Part shown: one piece after another, positions 34,303 through 43,073 of the stretch
Numbering within the stretch: the first letter of the stretch is position 1
How the letters are laid out: every line of letters begins with the position of its first letter
Source: Synechococcus sp. 1G10
Lineage (GTDB): Bacteria > Cyanobacteriota > Cyanobacteriia > PCC-6307 > Cyanobiaceae
Assembly: GCF_002252625.1 (NCBI RefSeq)
Contig: NZ_NQKW01000001.1
Location: forward strand, 248,001 to 312,000
Length of the DNA: 64,000 nt
Direction: 5' to 3'
Position numbers and translations under genes: made by a program
Notes under the pieces: model-generated
Seen by the model: only the letters and a program-made list of their open reading frames with translations
Database searches by the model: none
What the model was told of the DNA's origin: nothing

Positions 34303-35226
34303 TCAGCTGAAGCCTTTCTCGCCCACGACCAGGAAGCGCAGCAGGCTGAAGATCATCACGATCAGAAACAGGGCCAGACCCACCGTGCAGGCATAGCTGA
34401 TGTCCAGCTCAGAGAAGGCCTGGTCGTAGACGTAGTAGACGATGGTGCGGGTGGAATCGGCTGGCCCCCCCTGGGTCATCAGATACACCTCCTCGAACAC
34501 CTTGGTGGCGGCGATGGCTGAGATCACCCCGACCAAAGTGAGGTAGGGCCTCAGCAGCGGCAGGGTGATGTCGAGATGACGCCGCCAGCCCTCGCTGCCA
34601 TCAAGGGCGGCGGCTTCATAGAGCTCCGGGGAAATGCCCTGCAGGCCCGAGAGAAAGATCACCATGTAATACCCCAGGCCCTTCCAGAGGGTCACCAGCA
34701 TCACGGCAGGCAGCGCCAGCCAGGGGGTGGTGAGAAAGCCGATCGGAGTAAAGGCGTCCCCCAGCCAGGCGGCCAGCCAACCGTTGACCAGGCCGTTCTC
34801 GGCATAGAGCCAGCGGAAGGCGATGGCCGCCACCACGATCGACACCAGCACCGGCGTGTAGAAGGCGGCTCGGAAGAGATGGATGCCGGGCAGCTGGCGG
34901 TTCACCATCACGGCCAGGGTGAGGGAGCCCAGCACGATCGGTGGCACCACCCCAACCAGATAGAGGAAGGTGGTACCCAGCACCTGCAGGAACACCGGGT
35001 CGGCCAGCAGCCGCCGGATGTTGGCCAGACCGACGAAGCGCAGCGGTTCGCTCACATCCAGGCCAGTGGCGGTGAAACTGATCACCAGGGCCATCGCGGC
35101 CGGGATCAGCACAGAAACACTGAGCAGCAGCAGCGCCGGGGCCAGAAAGCCCCAGGCCGTGGCGCTGCGCCCCAACCTGGCGCCCTGGCGCTGGGACGAA
35201 GGCGAGGCAGCGGGGGAACCATCCAT
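34303..35226 (-). CDS. Sugar ABC transporter permease (MalF/UgpA type), no adjacent partners
   Basis: This 307-aa inner-membrane permease has six transmembrane segments and the EAA loop EAAALDGSEGWRRHLDITLP that docks the ATPase. Residues around NGLVNGWLAAWLG and YYVYDQAFSELDISYAC are typical of carbohydrate permeases of the MalF/UgpA group. No binding protein, second permease or ATPase gene is nearby. Its start lies only 21 bp from the divergent recQ start. Confidence 0.9.
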   Translation of the reverse strand: MDGSPAASPSSQRQGARLGRSATAWGFLAPALLLLSVSVLIPAAMALVISFTATGLDVSEPLRFVGLANIRRLLADPVFLQVLGTTFLYLVGVVPPIVLGSLTLAVMVNRQLPGIHLFRAAFYTPVLVSIVVAAIAFRWLYAENGLVNGWLAAWLGDAFTPIGFLTTPWLALPAVMLVTLWKGLGYYMVIFLSGLQGISPELYEAAALDGSEGWRRHLDITLPLLRPYLTLVGVISAIAATKVFEEVYLMTQGGPADSTRTIVYYVYDQAFSELDISYACTVGLALFLIVMIFSLLRFLVVGEKGFS

Positions 35227-35247
35227 GGGGCCATTGTGGGACGCACC

Positions 35248-37101
35248 ATGACGAGTTTCACGGCCGTGCAGAGCCACTTCGGCGGCAGCGACCCGCTGCG
35301 GGTACTGCGAGAGGTGTTCGGCTACGACCACTTCCGTGGTCCCCAGGAGGCGATCGTGCAGCACGTGATCGCCGGCGGCTCCGGTCTGGTGCTGATGCCC
35401 ACCGGTGGCGGCAAATCGCTCTGCTACCAGGTGCCGGCCCTCTGCCGCGAAGGGCTGGCGGTGGTGGTCTCGCCCCTGATCGCTCTGATGGACGACCAGG
35501 TGCAGTCCCTGCGCCAGGCCGGGGTGCGGGCGGCGGCCCTGCACTCCGGCCTGGCGGCTGAAGCGTCCAGCGCCCTCTGGCGCAACCTTCTGCGGGACGA
35601 GCTGGATCTGCTCTACGTCTCACCGGAGCGGCTGCTGAACGGAGGTCTGCTGGAGCGGCTGCAGGAGAGGCCCCTGGCCCTGTTCGCCATCGATGAGGCC
35701 CACTGCGTCTCCCAGTGGGGCCACGACTTCCGCCCCGAGTATCTGCAGCTGGAGACGCTGGCCCTGTGTTTCCCGCAGGTTCCCCGGCTGGCCCTCACCG
35801 CCACCGCAGACCCCCGTACCCGCAGCGAGATCATCGAGCGCCTGGCCCTGCAGCAAGGACGGGTGTTCCTGGCCAGCTTCGATCGGCCCAATATCCGCTA
35901 CCTGCTTCGGCCAAAGCAGGAGGCCAAGGAGCAGCTGCTGGCCTTCCTGGAGGAGTTCCGGGGCGAAGCAGGCATTGTCTACGCCCGCTCCCGCAGTCGC
36001 GTCGACCGCTTCGCTGCCCTGCTTCAGGCCTCCGGCCACGATGCGGTGGCGTACCACGCCGGAATGGACGCCGGCCAGCGCTCCAGAGCCCTCAGCCGTT
36101 TCCGCAACGACAGTGGCGTGGTGGTGGTAGCCACGATCGCCTTCGGCATGGGCATCGACAAACCCGATGTGCGCTTCGTCGCCCATCTGGATCTGCCCAA
36201 GAGCCTGGAGGCCTACTACCAGGAAACCGGCCGGGGAGGGCGCGACGGCCTGCCGGCCACGGCCTGGATGGTGCACGGGCCAGGGGATGTGCCCCAGCTG
36301 CGGCGCTTCATCGAGGACTCCGACGCCGAGGCCGCCCAGAAGCGGATCGAGCACGGCAAGCTCGATGCCCTGCTGGGCTTCACTGAAGCGCCGGGCTGCC
36401 GCCGCCAGGTGCTGCTGGCCCATCTGGGCGAAACGCTGGCCGAGCCCTGCGGCAACTGCGACCGCTGCCTCGAGCCCCAGGTGCTGGAGGACCGGACCGT
36501 GGCCGCCCAGAAGGCGCTCTCGGCGGTGTTCCGCACCGGCCAGCGCTTCGGGGCCGCGCATCTCACCGACGTTCTGCTGGGCGCCGACACCGCCCGGGTG
36601 CGCTCCCTTGGCCACCAGGATCTGAGTGTGTACGGCATCGGCAAGGAGCTGGACCGTGAGCAGTGGCGCACCCTGATGCGGCAGCTCACCAGCCAGGGAT
36701 GGCTGGAGCCGGTGCCCGATGGCCGCGGCGGGCTGCGCTGGGGGGAGGAGACCCGAGTGCGGTCGCTGCTGCGGGGCGAGCTCACCCTGGCGCTGCCTGC
36801 CACGCCGGCGCGCCAGGAGCGCCAGGTGCGCAAGCCGGCCATTGCGGCGGCTGCCTGCGGTGAAGCGGAGGCCGAACCGGAGCTGGTGGCGGCCCTCAAG
36901 TCGTGGCGGCGGGAGCAGGCCCGGGAACAGGGGGTGCCCCCCTATGTGGTGTTCCACGACCGCACCCTGGTGGAGCTGGCAGCGCGGCGTCCGGCCCAGC
37001 TGAACGACCTGGCACAGGTGAGCGGCATCGGCGCGGCCAAGCTGGAGCGCTACGGCGAGGCGGTGCTGGCGGTGATCCAGGGCTGGGGAGCCCAGACCTA
37101 G
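35248..37101 (+). CDS. recQ: ATP-dependent DNA helicase RecQ
   Basis: This 617-aa superfamily 2 helicase has Walker A PTGGGKS at 51-57, [14 protein letters not shown] in motif II, and the family aromatic loop and motif VI ([11 protein letters not shown]). The zinc-binding cysteines (GCRRQ and later EPCGNCDRC), an RQC winged helix and a C-terminal HRDC domain ([16 protein letters not shown]...ISGIG-type hairpin) follow. It unwinds recombination and repair intermediates. The reading frame is open upstream, but ATG 35248 fits the domain start. Confidence 0.95.
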   Translation: MTSFTAVQSHFGGSDPLRVLREVFGYDHFRGPQEAIVQHVIAGGSGLVLMPTGGGKSLCYQVPALCREGLAVVVSPLIALMDDQVQSLRQAGVRAAALHSGLAAEASSALWRNLLRDELDLLYVSPERLLNGGLLERLQERPLALFAIDEAHCVSQWGHDFRPEYLQLETLALCFPQVPRLALTATADPRTRSEIIERLALQQGRVFLASFDRPNIRYLLRPKQEAKEQLLAFLEEFRGEAGIVYARSRSRVDRFAALLQASGHDAVAYHAGMDAGQRSRALSRFRNDSGVVVVATIAFGMGIDKPDVRFVAHLDLPKSLEAYYQETGRGGRDGLPATAWMVHGPGDVPQLRRFIEDSDAEAAQKRIEHGKLDALLGFTEAPGCRRQVLLAHLGETLAEPCGNCDRCLEPQVLEDRTVAAQKALSAVFRTGQRFGAAHLTDVLLGADTARVRSLGHQDLSVYGIGKELDREQWRTLMRQLTSQGWLEPVPDGRGGLRWGEETRVRSLLRGELTLALPATPARQERQVRKPAIAAAACGEAEAEPELVAALKSWRREQAREQGVPPYVVFHDRTLVELAARRPAQLNDLAQVSGIGAAKLERYGEAVLAVIQGWGAQT

Positions 37102-37135
37102 CCTGGCGAGTGAGTCTTTCGCGCCGGCCCCGGTG

Positions 37136-38326
37136 ATGATCCCCGCGCTTTCGATTGAGTCCACCGGAGCCGCCGGCCCAACGGCAACCGCCGGTGCAGC
37201 CGGTGCTGCAAAGCCCATCAAGACGATCGAGGTGGCCCTCAGCAGCCAGCCCTACCCCGTGTTCATCGGTGAGGGCAGCCTCGATCAGCTCGGCTCCCAG
37301 ATCCGCTCGAGGGGAATGGCGGCGGCCACCAAGGTGCTGGTGGTGACCAACCCGGTGGTGGAGGGCTTCTACGGCCGCAGGACGCTCGAGAGCCTGCGCC
37401 AGGCCCAGCTGGATCCCAGCCTGCTGGTGCTGGATGCGGGGGAAGATCAGAAAACACCCGCCAGTGTGGCTCTGATTCATGACGCGGCCCAGGCCCGGCG
37501 GCTGGAGCGGAGCTCCCTGATCGTGGCTCTCGGCGGCGGGGTGATCGGCGACATGGCGGGATTTGCCGCCGCCACCTGGCTGCGCGGCATCGCGGTGGTG
37601 CAGGTCCCCACCACCCTGCTGGCGATGGTGGATGCCTCGATCGGCGGCAAGACCGGGGTGAACCACCCCGGCGGCAAGAACCTGATCGGAGCCTTCCACC
37701 AGCCCCTGCTGGTGCTGATCGATCCGAGCACCCTGGCCACGCTGCCGGAGCGGGAATTCCGCGCGGGCATGGCCGAGGTGATCAAGTACGGCGTGATCGG
37801 TGATCCCCAGCTGTTCAGCGAGCTCGAAGCCGCCGAAGACCTCTCCAGCCTCAAGGCGGTGGGCGACACCCTGCTGCCCTGGCTGCTGGAGCGATCCGCC
37901 GCAGCCAAGGCTCGCGTGGTGGCCGCCGATGAGCGCGAAGGTGGCCTGCGCGCCATCCTCAACTACGGCCACACCCTTGGCCACGTGGTGGAGACCCTCT
38001 GTGGCTACGGCACCTACCTCCATGGCGAAGCAGTGGCGCTGGGGATGGTGGCAGCCGGCGAGCTTGCGGTGGCCATGGGCCTCTGGAGCCCAGCCGATCA
38101 GCAGCGGCAGTGTGCCCTGATCGCCAAGGCCGGCCTCCCCTTGCAGCTGCCACCCCTTGAACCAGAAGCCGTGCTGAGCACCCTGTTAAGCGACAAGAAA
38201 GTGAAAAGCGGCCAGGTGCGCTTCGTGCTGCCCAGCGAGATCGGCCAGGTGCGGATCCACAACGACGTGGGGGCTGATCTGATCCGTGAGGTGCTGCTTA
38301 GCGCAGGCAGCCCCAAGCCAGGCTGA
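37136..38326 (+). CDS. aroB: 3-dehydroquinate synthase
   Basis: This 396-aa NAD- and zinc-dependent enzyme makes 3-dehydroquinate in the shikimate pathway. Visible features are [19 protein letters not shown], the zinc/phosphate loop [18 protein letters not shown] (cited in part), [10 protein letters not shown] and [17 protein letters not shown]. The first 28 residues ([17 protein letters not shown]) are an Ala/Gly-rich extension not usual in AroB, so a downstream start is possible but no better one is visible. ATG 37136 or GTG 37133. Confidence 0.95.
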   Translation: MIPALSIESTGAAGPTATAGAAGAAKPIKTIEVALSSQPYPVFIGEGSLDQLGSQIRSRGMAAATKVLVVTNPVVEGFYGRRTLESLRQAQLDPSLLVLDAGEDQKTPASVALIHDAAQARRLERSSLIVALGGGVIGDMAGFAAATWLRGIAVVQVPTTLLAMVDASIGGKTGVNHPGGKNLIGAFHQPLLVLIDPSTLATLPEREFRAGMAEVIKYGVIGDPQLFSELEAAEDLSSLKAVGDTLLPWLLERSAAAKARVVAADEREGGLRAILNYGHTLGHVVETLCGYGTYLHGEAVALGMVAAGELAVAMGLWSPADQQRQCALIAKAGLPLQLPPLEPEAVLSTLLSDKKVKSGQVRFVLPSEIGQVRIHNDVGADLIREVLLSAGSPKPG

Positions 38327-38340
38327 ACAGGCGACTTCGT

Positions 38341-38364
38341 CATCGCTCCCCTGGGGGAGCGATG
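38341..38364. promoter_or_regulatory. Perfect 24-base inverted repeat between aroB and the Nif11-like gene
   Basis: CATCGCTCCCC, TG, GGGGAGCGATG form a perfect 11-bp stem with a 2-base centre, 14 bp after the aroB stop and 31 bp before the Nif11-like start. Without a T-run it may be a factor-dependent terminator, or a regulatory hairpin in the leader of the small gene. Confidence 0.6.
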
Positions 38365-38395
38365 CTGGGAGGCCATCGCGCTCGGCCCGCCCGCC

Positions 38396-38611
38396 ATGTC
38401 CCAGGAGCAACTCAGGGCCTTCCTCGCCAGGGTTCAGGACGATGGCGAACTCAGGAGCCAGGTGCTGGGTGCCTCCACGGCCGATGACGTGGCCAGGATC
38501 GCCGCCTCCCTTGGCTTTGATGTTTCAGGAGACGAACTGCTGCGGGCTTCCGGCAAGCGCATCGGCAGGGTGACGATCACCAAGCAGGACATGCCCGGCG
38601 AGTACAACTGA
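38396..38611 (+). CDS. Nif11-like leader/domain protein, orphan
   Basis: This 71-aa protein is built on a Nif11 domain: MSQEQLRAFLARVQDDGELRS, TADDVARIAASLGFDVSGDEL (each cited in part) match the helical leader of nitrile-hydratase/Nif11-type RiPP precursors. It lacks the usual GG/GA cleavage site and a Cys/Ser/Thr-rich core; the tail is short and charged (GKRIGRVTITKQDMPGEYN). No lanthionine synthetase or transporter gene is nearby. It may be a stand-alone Nif11 regulator or an out-of-cluster substrate. Confidence 0.8.
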   Translation: MSQEQLRAFLARVQDDGELRSQVLGASTADDVARIAASLGFDVSGDELLRASGKRIGRVTITKQDMPGEYN

Positions 38612-38801
38612 CAGCTGTCCTGTTGTTGGAATCCGGATAAATAATCGGATCGGGATTTGATGATGAATCCAGATGCAAAGATGGTTCCGGATCGGCATGT
38701 CACGATGACGATGCCTTCGGGCAGGGGCCTGGGGTGGTGGTTCACTCTGGGCCCTTCCACCCACCTGCCGGTCCGGCGCCGACCCAGGCCAGGGACGCCG
38801 A

Positions 38802-39419
38802 TCAGAGGCGCAGCACCACACCATCGCGCCTGTGGAAGTCGGCTTCATCGCCGGGATGGGTCACGGCCCAGTAGCTCAGCTGCCCATGGCGTTGCTCGAT
38901 CACCGCACAGACTCCGACCTCAAGGCGTGCATTTGTGGCGCGAAGGTCGTCTGGCAGCGGCCAGGCCAGGGCGAGCTCGATCGACCCGGGCAATGACTTG
39001 AAATCGAAGGGCAACGCCTGCAGGGAGGGCTCGTTCTCCATCCCCTCGCGGTAGCCGCCGAAGCGGTACACGTTCCAGTCGCCACTGGGTGAAAGGTTCA
39101 CTTCCCGGTACGCCGGCTCACCGGCCACCGCGATGAACAGCTCGAAACAGGTGCTGCGCCAGAGATCATCCCGGCGCTCGGGCCGTGATGAGGGCGCAGC
39201 CAGCACAATCGACGCGAGATCACCGACCAGGCGCAGGCCAAGCTCAAGGGTCCCTGCCTGCCGCCGGATCTGCCCCGTCAGCTCAAGGCCAGCGCCAGGA
39301 CCGGCTGTGCCGGCAGGGCCGGAGGCAATCGGACCTGCTGGTGAAGCTTCAGCCTGGAAGGGATGCAGGACAAACGCCTGCCAGGCCACCTCAGGCTGCT
39401 CAGGGCAGTCTGCCTTCAT
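38802..39419 (-). CDS. DOMON-like domain protein
   Basis: This 205-aa protein carries a beta-sandwich like the cyanobacterial 'DOMON-like' family: RDDLWRSTCFELFIAV, EVNLSPSGDWNVYRF, LALAWPLPDDLRA and a final YWAVTHPGDEADFHRR. DOMON-type domains bind heme or sugar, but no axial ligand pair is evident here. There is no signal peptide. Its start overlaps the stop of the phosphotransferase gene (ATGA), so the two are cotranslated and probably act together. Confidence 0.8.
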   Translation of the reverse strand: MKADCPEQPEVAWQAFVLHPFQAEASPAGPIASGPAGTAGPGAGLELTGQIRRQAGTLELGLRLVGDLASIVLAAPSSRPERRDDLWRSTCFELFIAVAGEPAYREVNLSPSGDWNVYRFGGYREGMENEPSLQALPFDFKSLPGSIELALAWPLPDDLRATNARLEVGVCAVIEQRHGQLSYWAVTHPGDEADFHRRDGVVLRL

Positions 39420-40549
39420 CGGATCGCCGCCACGACGGTCTCGATCGCGGCCTCCTGCTGCTCGATGCTCTCGGTGAGCTGGAACTGAACCCGTGCCCGC
39501 AGCAGGTTGTGACCTCTGTAGCGGGTCTTGAAGTAGACATCCCCGGCAAGATGATCCGTGAGAAAGCGCAAGCCCAGCTCAAAACTGATCAATCGAATCG
39601 CCACAACGATGTGGTCATAGTCAGCGGGAGTGAGAAAGGAGCTGGCCACGCTGCCATAGCCCCCAAGCAGTGCCTCGCAGAGGCTCACATCGAAGTGGAC
39701 CGCCCTCCAGTCAGCGGTTTCCTCTCCCAGAGGATTGCAGGCTGAGCGCAGGCAGTCGCCGATGTCGTAGTGCACCAGCCCGGGTTTGACGGTGTCGAGA
39801 TCGACGAGAGCAACAGCCTGGTCGCCCTCCAGATCGAGCATGACGTTGTTGATCTTCGGATCGCCGTGGATCGGGCGCTGGCGCAGGATTCCAGCGGCTT
39901 TGGCCTGCTCAAGCACGGGCACCAGGGAGCGGCGCTGCTCAACGAAGGCCAGGCAGTCGCTGATCTCAGGATCACGGGAGGGTTCCTGCTGGCCGCACAC
40001 CTGATCAAACTGGTTGAGGTAGGTGGGGGTGATGTGGAACCCCTCCAGGGTGTCGGCCAGGCTCTCAACGGGCAGATCACTGATCAACCGGTGAAACATG
40101 CCCAGGCCGAATCCAATTTCACGGGCATGGCCGCTGTGGCCGATCCGCTCCAGCGATTGGGCCCGCTCCACGTAGCCCAGGGCCCGCCAGAAGCTGGGGC
40201 CTTCCCACACCCAGGGACGGCCGTCAGCGCGGGCCTGGAACACCCGAGGCACCTCCCAGCGTCGGCCAGCCAGCTCGCTGGGGGCCTCACGCAGCCGTCT
40301 GGCCACATGATCGCTGAAGGTCACCAGGTTGGCCATCACCAGCTCGGGACTGGCGAAGACCTGGGTGTTCACCCGTTGCAGCACAGCGGCGGGCCGGGGC
40401 GGGTCACCCAGCCGCACCAGATAGGTGTCATTGACGTTGCCGTGCCCCAGGGGTTCGATCCCGCTGATCGGGCCGCCCAGATCGAAGCGCTCCGCAACCG
40501 CCTGGAGTGCCCTGGCGTGCTCGTCGCTGGGAAGCGTCGAATCACTCAT
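39416..40549 (-). CDS. Aminoglycoside-phosphotransferase-fold sugar kinase (NahK-like)
   Basis: This 377-aa kinase-fold protein has the APH motifs GHGNVNDTYLV (ATP loop), RPIHGDPKINNVML (catalytic Asp) and ALVDLDTVKPGLVHYDIGD (metal-binding Asp). The overall pattern resembles N-acetylhexosamine 1-kinase. The likely substrate is a hexosamine or other small sugar, by analogy only. It overlaps the DOMON-like gene downstream and a 93-aa gene upstream, forming a three-gene operon. Confidence 0.85.
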   Translation of the reverse strand: MSDSTLPSDEHARALQAVAERFDLGGPISGIEPLGHGNVNDTYLVRLGDPPRPAAVLQRVNTQVFASPELVMANLVTFSDHVARRLREAPSELAGRRWEVPRVFQARADGRPWVWEGPSFWRALGYVERAQSLERIGHSGHAREIGFGLGMFHRLISDLPVESLADTLEGFHITPTYLNQFDQVCGQQEPSRDPEISDCLAFVEQRRSLVPVLEQAKAAGILRQRPIHGDPKINNVMLDLEGDQAVALVDLDTVKPGLVHYDIGDCLRSACNPLGEETADWRAVHFDVSLCEALLGGYGSVASSFLTPADYDHIVVAIRLISFELGLRFLTDHLAGDVYFKTRYRGHNLLRARVQFQLTESIEQQEAAIETVVAAIR

Positions 40550-40823
40550 CGGCGGGGATGAGCACGGTGGTCTGCAGGCTGTCGGTGCCGAGATGGTCGG
40601 TGATCACCCAGATGCACAGCCCCTGCCCCAGGTTGTAGACACTGCGCAGCTGGCCGCATTGGTGGTAGGCCGCCAGCGTGTTGGCCCTGGCATCACGGGC
40701 ATCCACCTCGCCCCAGTCGCCGCGGCGATGGCGGGCCACCAGGCGCTGCAGTGTTTCCAGATCCAGCCATTCCCGCACCTGCGGGCAGACGTGCACGGGA
40801 CCGAGGACCAGACGTGCGCTCAT
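40542..40823 (-). CDS. Small conserved hypothetical protein
   Basis: This 93-aa protein starts at ATG 40823 and overlaps the kinase gene by 8 bases. RRGDWGEVDARDARANTLAAYH and GLCIWVITDHLGTDSLQTTVL (cited in part) match a small family scattered among bacteria, often on plasmids or near restriction genes, with no known function. Here it heads the kinase/DOMON-like operon. It has no signal peptide or membrane segment. Confidence 0.7.
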   Translation of the reverse strand: MSARLVLGPVHVCPQVREWLDLETLQRLVARHRRGDWGEVDARDARANTLAAYHQCGQLRSVYNLGQGLCIWVITDHLGTDSLQTTVLIPADE

Positions 40824-40869
40824 CTGCTCAGTCCACCACAGCACCAACGGCTACGGCTCCAGCAGATCG

Positions 40870-41121
40870 TCAGGGGCGGCCGGAGTCGGCGGCGGATGCC
40901 CCCGCCAGATTCGGCATCACCGCGCTGATCTGCCCCACCCCGAGGGCCAGCACCAGAAAGCACACCACCAGTGCGGTGAGGCTGCTCAACGACACCGCCA
41001 GGGACTCGGCCTCGCCCGGCGCCGAGGGCTTCACCACCACTGCCATTGGCATGCCTGCGATCCCGAGGCCCACTCTGTTCCCGAAATCGCGGCCGAGGAT
41101 CAAACCGACAAGCTCCTTCAT
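40870..41121 (-). CDS. Hypothetical small membrane protein
   Basis: This 83-aa protein starts at ATG 41121. The N-terminal half is polar with MKELVGLILGRDF and the second half contains one transmembrane helix (LTALVVCFLVLALGVGQI). I do not recognise a family. It stands between the lytic transglycosylase and the kinase operon on the same strand, with about 50-bp gaps on each side. The reading frame is compact and free of the Arg/Pro bias of shadow frames, which supports it modestly. Confidence 0.5.
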   Translation of the reverse strand: MKELVGLILGRDFGNRVGLGIAGMPMAVVVKPSAPGEAESLAVSLSSLTALVVCFLVLALGVGQISAVMPNLAGASAADSGRP

Positions 41122-41171
41122 CCCATCGTGTTATAGGCGGCTCAGCCGTCGCCAACTCAACAACAGCCGCT

Positions 41172-42203
41172 TCAGCCACCACGGTTGGCCGCAGGCGGAG
41201 CGCTGGACGGGAAGCGCTGGAGATAAAGGGCCACCGGAATCGGTCTGGTCTGGGCATAGCCCACGGGCAGCCAGAGATCACCGGCGTTGGAGGCGAAGTG
41301 GATTTCCCAGTGGTAGAGACCGGTGTAAGCAGCGGGATCCTCGCGCAGCAGGGCGGCGTAATGGAGAACGGCCTTGCCGTAGTAGTCGCTGTTGTTATAC
41401 CCCCAGAGCCCCTTGCGAATGTCCTTGAGTCCACCTCGGCGCACCAGGTAACGAGCGGCGGCATGGATGGCGTCATGGGGGTCGCGGATGTTCCCCTTGC
41501 CGACGCCGGGCTGCGCCCAGGTTGTGGGCAGAAACTGCATCGGCCCGCGGGCGTCAGCCACCGACACCCCATCGATGCGGCCCATACCCGTTTCCACCAG
41601 ATTGACCGCTGCCAGCACTTCCCAGTCGATGCCGGTGGCCGCGGCCGCGCTGCGGTAGTAGCGGAGCAGATTCTCCGCCGGCTCCGGCGCCACGATCCGC
41701 CAGGCCGGCAGGGTGGCACTACCCGGACCGCGACGGCGCATGGAGAGGAAGGCCCGGCGGGCCCCCAGGTGATGGTCGAGCACGGCTTGCCAGCGGGGGG
41801 GAAGGCGCCGCCGCACGTCCTGTGCCTGGCCCTCTCGCACCGCCAGCACCCGCAGAATCACCTGGTGCTGGTGGCCCAGGGCAGGCAACGATTCAGACGG
41901 GGTATCAGGCGAGCGAAGGGCTTCTTCGAGCGACACCAGCAGCTCTGCCACGACCTGGGGATCGCTGGGTACGAGCGGATAGTGGCGACCATCGGCCGCC
42001 AGGGGCAGGTTCGGCTCCGAGGGCAGCAGCACCATGACTGGAGCCGCGGGCGGCTCTGGGGCTGAAGCGGGCGGAGCCGGCGCCTCGACGGCCGCCAGGA
42101 CGGGGCCCGGCAATCGCGGTGCGAACACCGCGGCGGCGCCGATCACCAGCAACGGCAGACCCGCCAGAGCGAGCAGAGACCAACGACGTTGGGAAGCTGT
42201 CAT
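41172..42203 (-). CDS. Lytic transglycosylase (SLT domain)
   Basis: This 343-aa exported protein has a signal peptide or anchor at about 9-30 and a Pro/Ala-rich linker. Its C-terminal SLT domain contains the catalytic Glu in NLVETGMGRIDG, then SVADARGPMQFLPTTW and GYNNSDYYGKAVLHYAAL, matching MltC/Slt-type goose-lysozyme folds. It cleaves the glycan backbone of peptidoglycan for growth or turnover. The gene is monocistronic or heads the following small-protein gene. Confidence 0.9.
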   Translation of the reverse strand: MTASQRRWSLLALAGLPLLVIGAAAVFAPRLPGPVLAAVEAPAPPASAPEPPAAPVMVLLPSEPNLPLAADGRHYPLVPSDPQVVAELLVSLEEALRSPDTPSESLPALGHQHQVILRVLAVREGQAQDVRRRLPPRWQAVLDHHLGARRAFLSMRRRGPGSATLPAWRIVAPEPAENLLRYYRSAAAATGIDWEVLAAVNLVETGMGRIDGVSVADARGPMQFLPTTWAQPGVGKGNIRDPHDAIHAAARYLVRRGGLKDIRKGLWGYNNSDYYGKAVLHYAALLREDPAAYTGLYHWEIHFASNAGDLWLPVGYAQTRPIPVALYLQRFPSSAPPAANRGG

Positions 42204-42265
42204 GGCGGTAAGCGGTGGCTGGTCGCAGGCAGGACGTTATCGGTGTAAGCATTGATCTGGCTCAC

Positions 42266-42994
42266 TCAGGGGGAAACCCCCAGCAGCGTGCCGATCAGGG
42301 CTGTGGCCGCCATCGCCAGAGCCCCCCAGACGGTGACTCGCAGGATGGCGGTGCGCAGCTTTGCGCCACCAGCCTGGGCGGAGACCCCACCCAGGACGCC
42401 CAGGAACAGCAGAGAAGTGAGTGAGACCCCCACCACGATCCGATTGGCGGGAAGCACGGAAGCCGTGACCAAGGGCAGCCCCGCGCCGATCGAAAACATT
42501 GCCGCCGAGGCGAGGGCCGCCTGCACCGGCCGGGCCGCCAGAGCTTCGGTGATGCCGAGCTCATCGCGGGCATGGGCGCCGAGGGCATCGTGGCTGGTGA
42601 GCTGCAGCGCCACCTCATGGGCCAGCTTTGGATCCAGGCCCCGATGCACGTAGATGCCGGTGAGCTCAGCCAGCTCCGCCGCCGCGTCGTCAGCGAGTTC
42701 CTGGCGCTCCCGTGCCAAGTCGGCCCGCTCGGTGTCGGCCTGGGAACTGACGGAAACGTATTCGCCGGCCGCCATCGACATGGCTCCGGCCACCAGTCCC
42801 GCTGCTCCGGAGAGCATGATCGCGCCGTGGTCGGCCTCAGCCGCCGCCACTCCCACCAGCAGGCTGGCGGTGGAGACGATGCCGTCATTGGCCCCGAGCA
42901 CGGCAGCGCGCAGCCAGCCCACCCGGGACGTGCGGTGCTGCTCCTGATGGCGCGCCCCATGGCCATGGAGCCTGCCTTCTCGTTGAACTACCAC
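42266..42994 (-). CDS. VIT1/CCC1-family iron/manganese transporter
   Basis: This 242-aa membrane protein has five transmembrane helices and the VIT1 family signature AAVLGANDGIVSTASLLVGV, GAMSMAAGEYVSVSSQADTE (cited in part), with a cytoplasmic metal-binding hairpin rich in acidic residues (ADLARERQELADDAAAELAEL). Such proteins move Fe2+ or Mn2+ out of the cytosol. The start is GTG 42994, chosen because it is the first start before the conserved domain; ATG codons nearby are out of frame. Confidence 0.88.
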   Translation of the reverse strand: MVVQREGRLHGHGARHQEQHRTSRVGWLRAAVLGANDGIVSTASLLVGVAAAEADHGAIMLSGAAGLVAGAMSMAAGEYVSVSSQADTERADLARERQELADDAAAELAELTGIYVHRGLDPKLAHEVALQLTSHDALGAHARDELGITEALAARPVQAALASAAMFSIGAGLPLVTASVLPANRIVVGVSLTSLLFLGVLGGVSAQAGGAKLRTAILRVTVWGALAMAATALIGTLLGVSP

Positions 42995-43073
42995 GGGTTT
43001 CGCCGCTGGAGCCAGGGGGAGGCCGCACCGCGGCCAAGGCCTCATTGTGATCCTCCCGGCGTCGCCATCTCCG

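Noticed and set aside
34576-35247. Upstream extension of the recQ frame
   Set aside because: The extension lies opposite the sugar permease and has shadow composition; recQ homology begins right after ATG 35248.
38657-39001. A 114-codon plus-strand frame after the Nif11-like gene
   Set aside because: Most of it is antisense to the DOMON-like gene and Arg-rich; the first 45 codons before the overlap have no recognisable feature.
40451-40464. GGGGTTCGATCCCG, which looks like a tRNA T-arm
   Set aside because: No acceptor, D or anticodon arms could be built around it, and it lies inside the well-supported kinase-like gene (PLGHG region).
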